DNA of 64,000 nucleotides. It comes from Tetradesmus obliquus (taxonomy: Eukaryota; Chlorophyta; Chlorophyceae; Sphaeropleales; Scenedesmaceae). Shown piece after piece: positions 36,556 to 46,098 of this stretch. How positions within the stretch are numbered: position 1 is the first letter of the stretch; the number at the start of each line of letters is the position of its first letter. A program made the translations under genes and the position numbers. The notes under the pieces are model-generated. The model was not told the origin of the DNA and did not search any database. It saw nothing but the letters and a program-made list of their open reading frames with translations. Where the stretch lies: the NCBI GenBank assembly GCA_030272155.1, contig CP126201.1, positions 3,384,501 to 3,448,500 of the forward strand, written 5' to 3'.

Positions 36556-36965
36556 TGCACTGCTGCTACTGCTGTTCCTCCTCTCCTTCATTGTTAGCCT
36601 CCCGCTGCGCCTGCGCCAGCAGCTCCTGCAGCCGCCCATGCGCTGCCGCCAGCTGGGCAGCCAGGCTGGACAGCTGCAGCAGAACAGGAGTGCAGCCCTG
36701 AGTTCCGGCAACATAGAAGCGCATGCCTTCCTGCCAGGTGATCGTCCCCAACATAGCATCATGATATATGTACTACAGCGGCCCAGGTGGAATGCTGCTA
36801 CTGCTGCTGCTCCTCCTCCTCCTCCTCCTCCTCCTCCTCCTCCTCCTCTCCTTCGTTGTTTGCTTCTTGCTGTGCCTGCACCAGCAGCGCCTGCAGTCGC
36901 TCATGCGCTGCCGCCAGCTGGGCAGCCAGGCTGGACAGCTGCAGCAGCACATGATTCCGGCCCTG
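36556..36965 (-). repeat. Two extra copies of the last CCNDBP1-like exon (3' half plus flank)
   Basis: Segments 36556-36700 and 36790-36965 repeat the minus-strand end of the terminal exon (working copy 37070-37285), reading QLSSLAAQLAAAH.RLQ.LL.QAQ.EANNEGEEE. They also repeat the following flank with CATCATGA and AATGCTGCTACTGC. The period is about 245-255 bases. The second copy has an expanded (GAG/CTC)n run at 36803-36851. Confidence 0.85.
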
Positions 36966-37069
36966 AGTGCTATGTCGCCGGGAGATAGAAGCGCACGCCT
37001 TTCTGCGGGGTGATCTTCCCCAACTTAGCATCATGAATAATGTACCACAGCAGCCCAAATGGAATGCTG

Positions 37070-40000
37070 CTACTGCTGCTCCTCCTCGCCCTCCTCTCCT
37101 TCATTGTTTGCTTCTTGCTGTGCCTGCGCCAGCAGTTCCTGCAGCCGCTCGTGCGCTGCTGTCAGCTGGGCAGCCAGGCTGGACAGCTGCTCTGCGCCAA
37201 CAGCATCTGCATCCGGGCACTCGTCTGCCATGAGCTCTGTTACTTCAAACACAGCAAGTGAGGCGCTGGCCACCTCCTCAAAATCCTGCAAGCACGTTGT
37301 GAATAGCAGGCGCAACAAGCAGCAGGGCAGCAGTGGTGTGTTCGTCTTGCATCAAGGATGATTGTATGCCATGAGCTCTGTAACCTCAAACACAGCGAGG
37401 GGGGCGCTGGCCACCTCCTCGAAATCCTGCAAGCACGTTGTGAACAGCAGGCACAACAAGCAACAGGGCAGCAGTGGTGTGTTCTGTCTTGCATCAAGAA
37501 CGAAAGCCATGAGCTCTGTGACCTCAGAACACAGCAAGTGAGGCGCTGCCCACCTCCTCGAAGTCCTGCAACCACAATCATACAGCAATGTGGCAGCTGC
37601 GCAGCATGCAACAGAACAGGAGTGATGTGTTTGCCTTGCGCCTTGTATGTATGAGATATTGACATGAGCTCTGTCAGCCAGTGAGGCAGACCGTACGCAG
37701 TGAACACCAGCAGCTAGTGAGGCGCTGGCAACATGCCCTCAGAAGCCCTCACCTGTGGTGCGTACACGGCTGCCCCCAGGTCTTCCACTGCCCGCTGCAG
37801 GTGCCTGCAGTGGAACAGGCAGCTCTCCCAGCCCTCCAACACCTCACTTCCCGCCAGCAGCTCACCACCCTGCAAGCGTGACAAGATGGGAAGCAGAGCA
37901 GTGCAGCGAAGCTCAGGACACGTGAGTGATCGAGGGCTAATGGAGTGAGAAAGATGTAGCTTTCCCAGCCCTCCAGCACCTCACTGCAGCCAGCAGCTCA
38001 CCACCCTGCAGGCAACAAACGCAACAGGGCGCAGGGCAGGGCGGAGAAATGTGGAGCACGTGATTGCTTGGGTTCGAAAGCTGCATGTTGGTTGTGCAAT
38101 CTGCTGCCGGGCCCAACACTGTGCCAACCTCTAACAGTCACCGATAGCCAAGCCCATCTAAACAGCACACGTGAGCGCTACAGAAAGGCGACAATCAGGT
38201 ACAGTGAATGTCAGCTGGACAAGCAGGGCATCTTTGCTGCAGCATCGGCTGCTGTGAAGATAGATGCAGAGCTATGCTGCTTGATTGTGCTTCAGTTGCA
38301 AGCCTTACTCGCAGCCCACCTGCAGCAGCGCCCGCCCGAAGGCCTTCAGCGTTGCTGTTGCAGCAGCCACCAGCTCCAAACTGCTGTCCAGCAGCTGCCT
38401 CTCTATGCTGCTCATGCGGCCGCCATCATAGCCATCTAAGCACTCGCTGTCATCATCGTCTTCGCCTTCTGCTGCTGCTGCTGCTTGCTGTTCACTTCCG
38501 TCTGCTGCTGCTGCTGCTGCTGGCTCTGCATCGCCAAACTGCACCTGCTGCTCCTGCTGCAGCTCCTCCATCTGCAGCCAGCAGCAGATGTTACAGCAGA
38601 CAACCAAACAACGCTTTGTTCAGCATCAGAAGGCGAAGTCTTGTGCAGCAGCAGCGACAGCTCAAACAGCTTGCAGCCAGATGTAGCGCCTTGAATGGCC
38701 ATGCATACAGAGCACTGCTGTCGGCTCTAGCAAATCAAGTAGGGTTTCGACAAGCAGCTGCCTCCGCCAACATCATCACGCACTACTTCACCTCGGCTGT
38801 GTTGCACTGCAATCAGCTGCTTTGAAGTCCTGATTCCAGCGCTGCACTGCTAGCCCAGCCAGCCAGCTGCTGCCCGCACCTCCCGTGCTGTGTCCTTCAG
38901 CACTGCCATGACGCCAGCTAGGTTCTTGAACAGGCACGACTTGTTGTCTAGGGGTGCCTTGGACACAGCAGCAATGCCGTCCCACACCATAGCTGCAGCA
39001 GCAGACGCAATGAAGCAGCCACATGTATTTTTCATCAGTCTCAGTTGCCAAAGGCAAGGACAGGCTGCCAGGCACCGTCAAGCAGCATTCAGAGTGATCT
39101 GCTGCTGCAGAGTGCATGCCATGGTGAGCTTGTCTGGCATTTGCAGCTCTCTGCATGCGTGCAGTGGCAGGCTGAAACCAGCACAAGGCGCATCTGAGGC
39201 ACCTCTGTTACTTAAAAGAAGCCCGCGCTCTCACCGACATGTGGCTTCAGGTCCTTGCCGCTCTCCTGCAAGACAAACAGATATACTTTTTGATGCAGTG
39301 ATATACACAACACACAGAAGTACAAAAGAAACCTATGGCACAGCTCCTTTGAAATGACAAACGCCACAATGCAGGCAGCAGAGAGACAGATGTGCTGCCA
39401 GCTGCTGCGCCACAGGTCACCCCCACAAAAGCATTACAAGCTGCACATGCAAAGGCTCTCCTTCTGACACACCCGCATGTACACACATACTTGCTACCGG
39501 GCTACCTTGTGTTGGTTTGCACAGGGCAGCTACTGCTCCTGCAGCTCACCGTCTCCTTCACCAGCATCAGGCAAGGGTTGACCACATCCTGAGCAAGTTT
39601 GACCAGCGCCTTTTCCAGCGTGGGCCCCGCTACTGCTGTGAGGCTGTGGCAGCTGCTGCAGAAGGCCACCACACTCTGCTGCAGGCTGTGAGCTAGGCCA
39701 GCTAGCTGGTCTGCTGGCGGGGTGTCCCCTGAGCACATCAGGCCAACTGCGGCAGCAAGAAAGTAGCAAGATGGTTGCAGCAGAGGAAACAGCAAGGTAT
39801 CAGAGCATGCAAAGGGAGGGCACAGTTGTTCGAATGCCACACTGCTGCAGGAGCAGGACTGTTGCAAAGGCAGAGCTGCGACACCCGCGTCAAAAGGAAA
39901 ACCACAACACAGCAAGAGACAACTTCTGCAAGAACGCTGTTGCTGCAGCTTGCCGCTATGCATTTTGCGTGTATGCATGGTGGGAGCAGTAGTGCAGTAC

Positions 40001-40242
40001 CATGCCACCAACATGCTGGCTGTAGTGCTGTTCAACTGCAGAACTGCAACAGAGCAGGCTGTGCTGGCACCAGCAATGCCTGCCCTGCACTCACTCTTTG
40101 CTGCATCCGCCTTGACGCGCTCGGCCTGCTGCAGCAGCACCTGCTTGCTTGGAACATCTGCAGTTGCTGCTGCAGAGCTCTTGAAGATGTCTAGTGCAGC
40201 CTTGATAGAGTGGTAAACGTCTTTTACCGCGGCTGTTGACAT
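37070..40242 (-). CDS. Cyclin-D1-binding protein 1-like (CCNDBP1/GCIP family)
   Basis: Seven minus-strand exons: 40242-40095, 39746-39550, 39265-39235, 38992-38880, 38571-38320, 37869-37753, 37285-37070. They give 357 residues with every phase matching. N-terminus MSTAAVKDVYHSIKAALDIF followed by KQVLLQQAERVKADAAKS matches the family start. Then come LAGLAHSLQQSVVAFCSSCH and GPTLEKALVKLAQDVVNPCL, AMVWDGIAAVSKAPLDNKSC, an acidic insert (EGEDDDDSECLDGYDGG), SSLELVAAATATLKA-type helices and VEDLGAAVYAPQ. The last exon is a Glu/Gln-rich coiled-coil-like tail. Family members in animals bind cyclin D1 and helix-loop-helix factors; plant homologues are poorly studied. Duplicated edges of the last two exons fill introns 5 and 6 and the 3' flank, so the true 3' exon choice needs transcripts. 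Confidence 0.87.
37365..37570 (-). repeat. Two spare copies of CCNDBP1-like exon 7 start
   Basis: At 37365-37428 and 37505-37570 the minus strand repeats acceptor TGCAG plus DFEEVASAPLAVFEVTELM-type sequence (working copy starts 37285, reading DFEEVASASLAVFEVTELM). The copy at 37505-37570 carries a frame change after AVF. Both precede the working exon in transcription order. The interval between copies is about 140 bases. Confidence 0.85.
37950..38015 (-). repeat. Spare copy of CCNDBP1-like exon 6 start
   Basis: Minus-strand CTGCAGGGTGGTGAGCTGCT and the following GAGGTGCTGGAGGGCTGGGA repeat the start of exon 6 (37869). The copy lies just upstream of the working exon in the transcript. Confidence 0.8.
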
Positions 40243-40858
40243 GCTGCAAGGCTGTTACTTGCTAGCAGTCTGGTTTGTGAAGCTACTTATATGGTATAGA
40301 CGTTATGCTGCCGCCGAGTTGCGCTCTTGACAACAATCAGGCTGATGGGCTGTGGTGTGCTGCTGCAGCCACTGCTGCTGCTGCTGCTCCTGCTGCCGCT
40401 GCTGCTACAGCGTGACTGCTGCAAGGCACGTGGCTGCACCGCTGGCGCTGAGACGGTCAGATGATGCCTCAAAGTATATGTTTCTGAAGAAAGTGCACGC
40501 AGGCACTGCGATCGGGGCGGTGGGTGCGCAAGTAACAAATGGTCGATGGCAAGGATGCGAAGCAGCAGCCCGGTGAAAATGTGTGGTATGAGCTATATGA
40601 CCAATACAACAGCTTTCGACACGCTGCCTATTGACGCAGCGTCAACTTTGTCACTCCTAACCCCCTTCAAACCCTTGCCAGACTCGTTTGGAGACGTGTG
40701 ACTTGCCTCAATTTCAGTCCTGTTCTCTTGCGTTCTATTGTGGAGTTGGCTGTGCAAAAGGCTGTGCGCACCAGTAATGGGCGCCACTTGAAAGATTCCA
40801 CAACCACTCTTGGCTGGTACATCTGCAATCCGGCTCAACCAATTGCTTCAAACAAGTC
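40243..40858. promoter_or_regulatory. Divergent promoter region, CCNDBP1-like (-) and DGDG synthase (+)
   Basis: About 600 bases separate the proposed start codons of two divergently transcribed genes. It contains a CTG-rich run at about 40370-40420. I see no clear TATA box, and an upstream exon of the synthase gene could lie here. Confidence 0.45.
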
Positions 40859-43800
40859 ATGCTTGTGCGGCTGCTGTCACTGGCAGTGCGCTGTGGCGTG
40901 TGTGCGTTCACACTTTCAAGCGCCAATCGCGTAGTCTGCAACAGAAAGCGTGGCGCTGCATTGTTGGGAAAGGGAGGCGCTGGAAAGATCATTATAGTGA
41001 CAACGGCGGCGATCCCATGGCGAACAGGTGCACCGTCTCAATATGTTGACACGTTGCAGCACTGTAGAAGCAGCAGCACTGCTGCTGAGCAGCGCCTGTG
41101 TTCATCCACATCATGGAAGCAGCACGCTCCTGTGAGACGTGCTTGTGCGAATTTGGCTTACACAAGGACGTGGTGAAAGGGCTGCCGTGCCATGTTTGCA
41201 ACTCAGAGCATGCCCGTGTGTGTTGTGGTGTGCAGGCACCGCTGTCAACCCAGCACTGCGAGCAGCGCAGCTGGCAGCTGACACAGAACACGAGGTCGGT
41301 GCACCAGCTGCACGTGCAAAGCAGCAGCCCACCTGCTGACGTTGGAGCAGCCTGCTGCCAGTGTATCATACACACATCTTGCTACCAGCAATTCATCAGC
41401 TGCAACTGCTTTTCCTTAGCTGCCTGCTCTATTTTCCGATGCCGACTGCAGTCATTAACAACAATCCATGCTGACTCAGAACAGCTATACCACAATCATC
41501 TCACAAAAGTAAAACAACATACCAAACAGGTAAACTGCTTTGCCGTAGGTGGTGCTGGTGGTGCCATTCGTGCCAGTGGAGGACCAGCGACTCATCTTCC
41601 CTGAAGGAGTGACATGCAGCACCCCGCAGCAGCAGGAGGCCATCATCAAAGCCTGGGCCCGGGAGCACAGCGGCTTGCAGGAAACTGACTTTACAGTGCT
41701 GTTCTATGCGGCACGGTATTTTCCTGCAAGCCGCTGCATCTTCGCAACAGAAGATGTGTGCCGGCTGCTGCCAAAAGAGCAGGTGGGCTGGGCTGGGGTA
41801 CAGCTGTGACTCATCAGCAGTGGGTGATTCATGTGCCACATGACCTGGCTCCGCAACAGGCAAGCAGCAGTTCACACACGTTTCTTTGTTGTAGATGGGG
41901 GATTATCAGTGCTTCCCCTTTGCAAACTTGAAAATGGGAAGCACTGGTAATCCTCCATCTACAACAAAGCAAAAAATGTCTGCCTGCTAGGTGTCGCTGG
42001 TGGTACTCCATGAGCTTGTGGCCTTGTTCACTCATGCGTTTCCATGAAATGCTGCCGTCCAGGTGTCGCTGGTGCTGCTGGAGGAGCCGGAGCACCTCAA
42101 CTGGTACAGGGCTGGCAGCAGGTGGAGCAACCAGTTCAGGTGTGGTGAGGGTGCTGACCATACCATTGGCTTGGCTGAGTCAAAATCACGAGCAGGGGCA
42201 GCATGCCTTGCAGCAGCGTGTGCCCCTGACCGAGGATGGCCTGTCAGCAGTGCAACATAGTGTGATTGCTGACCACGCGACACCTAGCCCTGCAACCTGT
42301 ACACAGCCAGCCCTTCATTGCAGCCACTGCTTTGACTTGTGCTGTGTTGCACCTGCTGCGCCTGCATCTGCAGCCACGTGGTGGGCGTGCTGCACACGCA
42401 CTACAGCGGCTACGCGGCAGACCTGCCTGGCGGGCCCATCAACAAGGCCGCGGTGGGCCTGGTGTGCCGCGTGGTGTGCCGCCTGCACTGCCACAAGGTG
42501 CGGCGCTAAATGAGCAACATACATAGAAAGCGCATGAAGCACGATGAAGTCATGCACAACACAGCAGCAGTCTGCGGCGCAATGGTGCCAAGTAAGCAAG
42601 ACTGTGGACAGGACATCCACGGCATGTGCTCTGCTGCTCCACCGCTGCTGCTGCTGCTGCTGTTTGCAGGTGCTGCAGCTGTCGCTGCTGGCCAGGGGCC
42701 TCACACGCAGCGCAGTGGTCAACGTGCACGGCGTGTCTGCAAAGTTCATCACGGCAGGGGAGAAGAAGGCAGCGCTGCTGCGCTGGCAGCAGCAGCAGCG
42801 GCACCTACAGGCACTTGAGCATCAGCATCAGCAGCAGGACCAGGATCAGCTGCAGCATAAGCATCAGCAGCAGCAGCAGCAGAAGCATTTTGATTGTGTG
42901 CTGCAGCACAGCAACGACCAACAGAAGCAGCAGCAGCCGCAGCAGGTGGAGCTGGTTGCAGCGTGTGGCCAACCTGTCCAGTCTGCATTCAGCAAGGTGG
43001 GCAGTGCAGGCTACGCAGCATTCCCGGGGTGCCTGCAGGCACCTGCCACACATGCAACATGCACAGAGCGCCAACTCTATACATTCCCACCACATACACA
43101 CTCACAAACCGTGCATCACCCAGTGTTTCACACAAACCTCAGCATGCTGCGTGTCAACTGCACACTGAATTGAGTTCTTTTTGTGTTTGCAGGGCGCGTA
43201 CTTTCTGGGCAAGGCGCTGTGGGACAAGGGCCATGGGGATATGATGGCGCTGCTGCAGGACCACGAGGCCAAGCACGGCCAGGTGTGTGCGTGTGTTGTG
43301 TTGTTGTTGATGTAGAATTTTCATGTTGCATGTATATCTTGTTGTTGTTGGCGATGCGCCCCGTCTATCTGGGCTGCCTCCTGGTGACATGCTGACTTGT
43401 GAACTGTCAGGTGCAAGAACATACCCTGCTGACAGCAAACAAGTTCATACTGCAATGATGGTGTACTTCTCGCGTTGCCCACATGCCCTGCAGGTGCCTG
43501 TTGATGTGTATGGTTCTGGCCCTGACCTGGCATCCATCCAGGCTGAGGCAGCTCACAACAAAACACATATTTAATGTAACAGTCAGGTTGCTTTGTGCTG
43601 TGGGCTGCTGCAGGTGCCTGTTGACGTGTACGGCTCCGGTCCTGAACTGGCAGCAGTCCAGGCGAGGCAGCCAGGAGGGTCATGGCCCTGGCCATCCAAA
43701 GTAACCAACATACCATGATGCTACTGTTGCGCTGTGGGCTGCTGCAGGTCCCTGTTGACGTGTATGGCTCCGGCCCTGACCTGGCAGCCATTGAGGCTGA

Positions 43801-45841
43801 GGCAGCCAGGAGGGGCCTGGCGCTGAGCTTCAAGGGCCAGGCGGACCACTGCTGCCCCGCGCTGCAGGAGTACAAGGTGTGAGGCTGCTTCTGTGGGTGC
43901 ATGCGCTGTGGGTGTGTAGCTTTTATATCATGGATGGTTGTGTGCATCAGTGCTGCCCCACCCTGCAGGAGTTACAGGGTCGTCAAGGGGCTGCTTTGTG
44001 TGTTTGTGGTTGTACTGAAAGCTGTGTGTTGGGTATGAGGGCAGCCAGGAGGGGCCTGGCGCTGAACTTCTTAGGCCAGGCAGACCAGTGCTGCCTAGCC
44101 CTGCAGGAGTACGAGGTGCGGAGAACTGCGCTGTGGCTCTGCTGTTGCGCTGCTGGGTGTTCAGTTCGCCCGAGCGCTGCACATAACAAATTTGCACGGG
44201 TTTGCATGTCGCAAACGCTGCCCTTTCCTGTCTGCATCCCGCAGCTGCACTCTGACCCAGCACAGTACCAACACCCTCCTCTGCCTGCTCTTTCCTTGCC
44301 GGCCGCCAAACCACCGCACTTGTGCACTGCAGGTCTTCATCAACTGCTGCAAGAAGGATGTGCTCGCCACAGCCACAGCAGAGGCGGTGGCCATGAACAA
44401 GTGGGCGCTGCTGCCCCATGCGCCCTGCAACGCCTTCTTCGCGCAGTTCCCCAACGTGCTGCTGTTCAGCAATGCAGCAGGCTTCAGCGCAGCACTGTGC
44501 AGGGCACTCGAAGAGGAGCCACCAGCGCTGAGCGCTCAGCACCTCAGGTGAGGATGTGGGGGCTTTACGGTGTGCTGTGCTTTGATGGTTTAGTAAGGAT
44601 GCAGGGTTGCCGCGCAGCAGGCTTCAGCGCAGCGCTGTGCAAGGCACTCGAAGAAGAGCCACCTGAGCTGAGCGCTCAGCACCTCAAGTGCGTTTGGGGG
44701 CGTTTGGTGTTCTGTGCTTTTGTGGTTCTTGTAAGCATGTGGCGTGGCAGCGCAGTGCTGTGCTGTGCAAGGCACTCGAGCAGGAGCCGCATGCGCTCAG
44801 CGCGCAGCACCTCAGGCGAGGATGGCGACGCTTGCTGTTTTATGCTAGCGTGTGTTGTAAGCTTGTGGGTTGGCAATGCAGCAGGCTTCAGCGCAGCACT
44901 GCGCAGGGCACTCGAAGAAGAGCCGCCTGCGCTGAGCGCGCAGCACCTCAGGTGCGTTTGGGGGCTTTATGGTGTTCTGTGCTTTTGTGGTTTTGTAAGC
45001 ATGCGGGGTGGCAGGGCAGCAGGCTTCAGCGCAGCACTGTGCAAGGCACTCGAAGAGGAGCCACCTGCGCTCAGCGCGCAGCACCTCAGGTGAGATTGTG
45101 GACACTCGCTGTTCTGTGCTTTTGAGGTTTTGTAGGCATGCGGGGTGGCAGCGCATCAGGCTTCAGCGCAGCGCTGTGCAAGGCAGTTGAAGAGGAGCCC
45201 GCTTGCTCATACTGCGCAGCAATCTAGGTGAGGATAGATGCACTGCTTCATGCATATGTCAGCCGCTGCTGTCCTGCGCTATGCTGTTTTTGCAGAGATT
45301 CATCCCTTAGGTTGTCTAATTATGCGTCCGGCTTTGGTGCTACTTTGCTTGCTTGTACAGAGCTGATCTGCGCTGCTGCCACAGCTGCTAGTGCTACTTG
45401 TCCTTGGCCATTGCATCTTTTGCAACCAGCTTCTCGTGTGCTGATCATGGCCCGCTCTTGCTACTTGTATGCTTGCCTGCAGGGAGCTGTCCTGGGCTGC
45501 TGCCACGGAGCTGCTGGCTGCTGCTCTTTTTCAACTACGATTTTCCTTGCTCCTGCGTGGTCTAATCAGTGTTGACGCTGCTACTTTTATTGGATTGCAG
45601 GGAGCTGTCCTGGGCTGCTGCCACAGAGCGGCTGCTTGCTGCCGCCTCTATCCAAGCACAGGAGTGGCCAGGCGCAGCAGCACAGCTGTGGGACGACTGC
45701 CTGTGGGTGCCCTACCGCCTGTTTGCGCTGCTGTTCATTGGAGCACGCAACGCGTTTGCGCCAGCACCCAAGCTGCAGCAGCAGCAGCAGCAGTGCGGAG
45801 CACAGGAGCCGCTGCTGCAGGTGCAGCAGCTGATGGTATAG
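40859..45841 (+). CDS. DGD: Digalactosyldiacylglycerol synthase (GT4 family, DGD type)
   Basis: Ten exons: 40859-41027, 41236-41294, 41549-41782, 42063-42139, 42374-42497, 42670-42996, 43193-43282, 43748-43876, 44333-44547, 45601-45841. They total 554 residues, close to plant DGD2 plus an insert, with all phases matching. The enzyme transfers galactose from UDP-Gal to monogalactosyldiacylglycerol at the plastid envelope to make DGDG. Diagnostic blocks in order: IIIVTTAAIPWRTGTAVNP, EEPEHLNWY, HVVGVLHTHYSGY, VVNVHGVSAKF, GAYFLGKALWDKG, VDVYGSGPDL, VFINCCKKDVLATATAEAVA (donor-binding E-x7-E region), ELSWAAATERLL. Exon 6 carries a Gln/His-rich insert of about 65 residues between GEKKAA and AFSKGAYF, unusual for the family. 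The start at 40859 is the first in-frame ATG; a transit peptide or further upstream exon is possible. Four junctions are flanked by spare exon-edge copies. Confidence 0.95.
41884..41969 (+). ncRNA. 34-bp stem hairpin in DGD intron 3 (miRNA/siRNA precursor-like or miniature foldback)
   Basis: Arms 41884-41917 and 41936-41969 are reverse complements over 34 bases, with an 18-base loop. The two non-identical positions are G-T and T-G, so in a plus-strand RNA both become G-U wobbles and the stem is fully paired; in the opposite strand they would be A-C mismatches. This fits an RNA hairpin processed from the DGD transcript, but a miniature foldback transposon would look similar. No product is proven. 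Confidence 0.6.
41991..42012 (+). repeat. Spare copy of DGD exon 4 start
   Basis: A 'tgctag' acceptor followed by GTGTCGCTGGTGGTACTCC mirrors the working exon 4 start at 42063 (GTGTCGCTGGTGCTGCTGG). It lies directly after the hairpin. Confidence 0.6.
43494..43685 (+). repeat. Two spare copies of DGD exon 8 start
   Basis: At 43494 and 43614 a CTGCAG acceptor is followed by sequence encoding VPVDVYGSGPDLAS and VPVDVYGSGPELAA. The working exon starts at 43748. Both spare copies lose the frame after about 55-65 bases. The period is 120-134 bases. Confidence 0.9.
43950..44116 (+). repeat. Two spare copies of DGD exon 8 end
   Basis: At about 43950-43975 (CAGTGCTGCCCCACCCTGCAGG) and 44041-44116 the intron repeats the end of exon 8. 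The second copy reads AARRGLALNFLGQADQCCLA-LQEYE and is followed by gtgcgg, so it keeps a donor. Confidence 0.85.
44477..45227 (+). repeat. Six-copy array of the DGD exon 9 3' end (about 140-bp unit)
   Basis: The first copy (44477-44547) is the end of the working exon. Further copies end at about 44688, 44816, 44951, 45089 and 45227, each reading AGFSAALCKALEEEPPALSA-like sequence and ending CACCTCAG or a variant, followed by intron-like sequence with GTTCTGTGCTTTTGTGGTT. The third copy is internally shortened. Several copies are preceded by GCGCAG or ATGCAG and could be spliced as cassette exons. Confidence 0.93.
45483..45525 (+). repeat. Spare copy of DGD exon 10 start
   Basis: CCTGCAG acceptor plus GGAGCTGTCCTGGGCTGCTG matches the working exon 10 start at 45601. 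Confidence 0.85.
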
Positions 45842-45909
45842 GAGCAGCTACTGGGTACAGCTGTTAGTGCATATGTGGGTGTGTGGGTGGGTTATGTGTT
45901 GATCTGAGG

Positions 45910-46098
45910 TGTGAGGGAGTGGCCAGGCGCAGCAGCACAGCTGTGGGACGACTGCCTGTTGGTGCCCTACCGCCGTTCGCGCTGCTGTTTACTGGTGCAC
46001 GCAACGCGTTTGCGCCAGCGCCCAAGCTGCAGCAGCAGCAGCAGCGGCAGTGCCGAGCAGGGGAGCCGCTGCTGCAGGTGCAGCAGCTGATGGTATAG
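45910..46098 (+). repeat. Downstream copy of the last DGD exon, frameshifted
   Basis: About 180 bases after the DGD stop repeat the 3' part of exon 10 (EWPGAAAQLWDDCL...LQVQQLMV then TAG) with a small deletion after CCCTACCGCC that shifts the frame. It has no preceding acceptor that would keep the reading frame, so it is probably 3' UTR or flank. Confidence 0.88.

Noticed and set aside
43879-45093. 404-codon plus-strand open frame
   Set aside because: It reads through intron and the duplicated DGDG synthase exon 9 copies in mixed frames; the exon model with splice sites and family similarity explains the sequence better.
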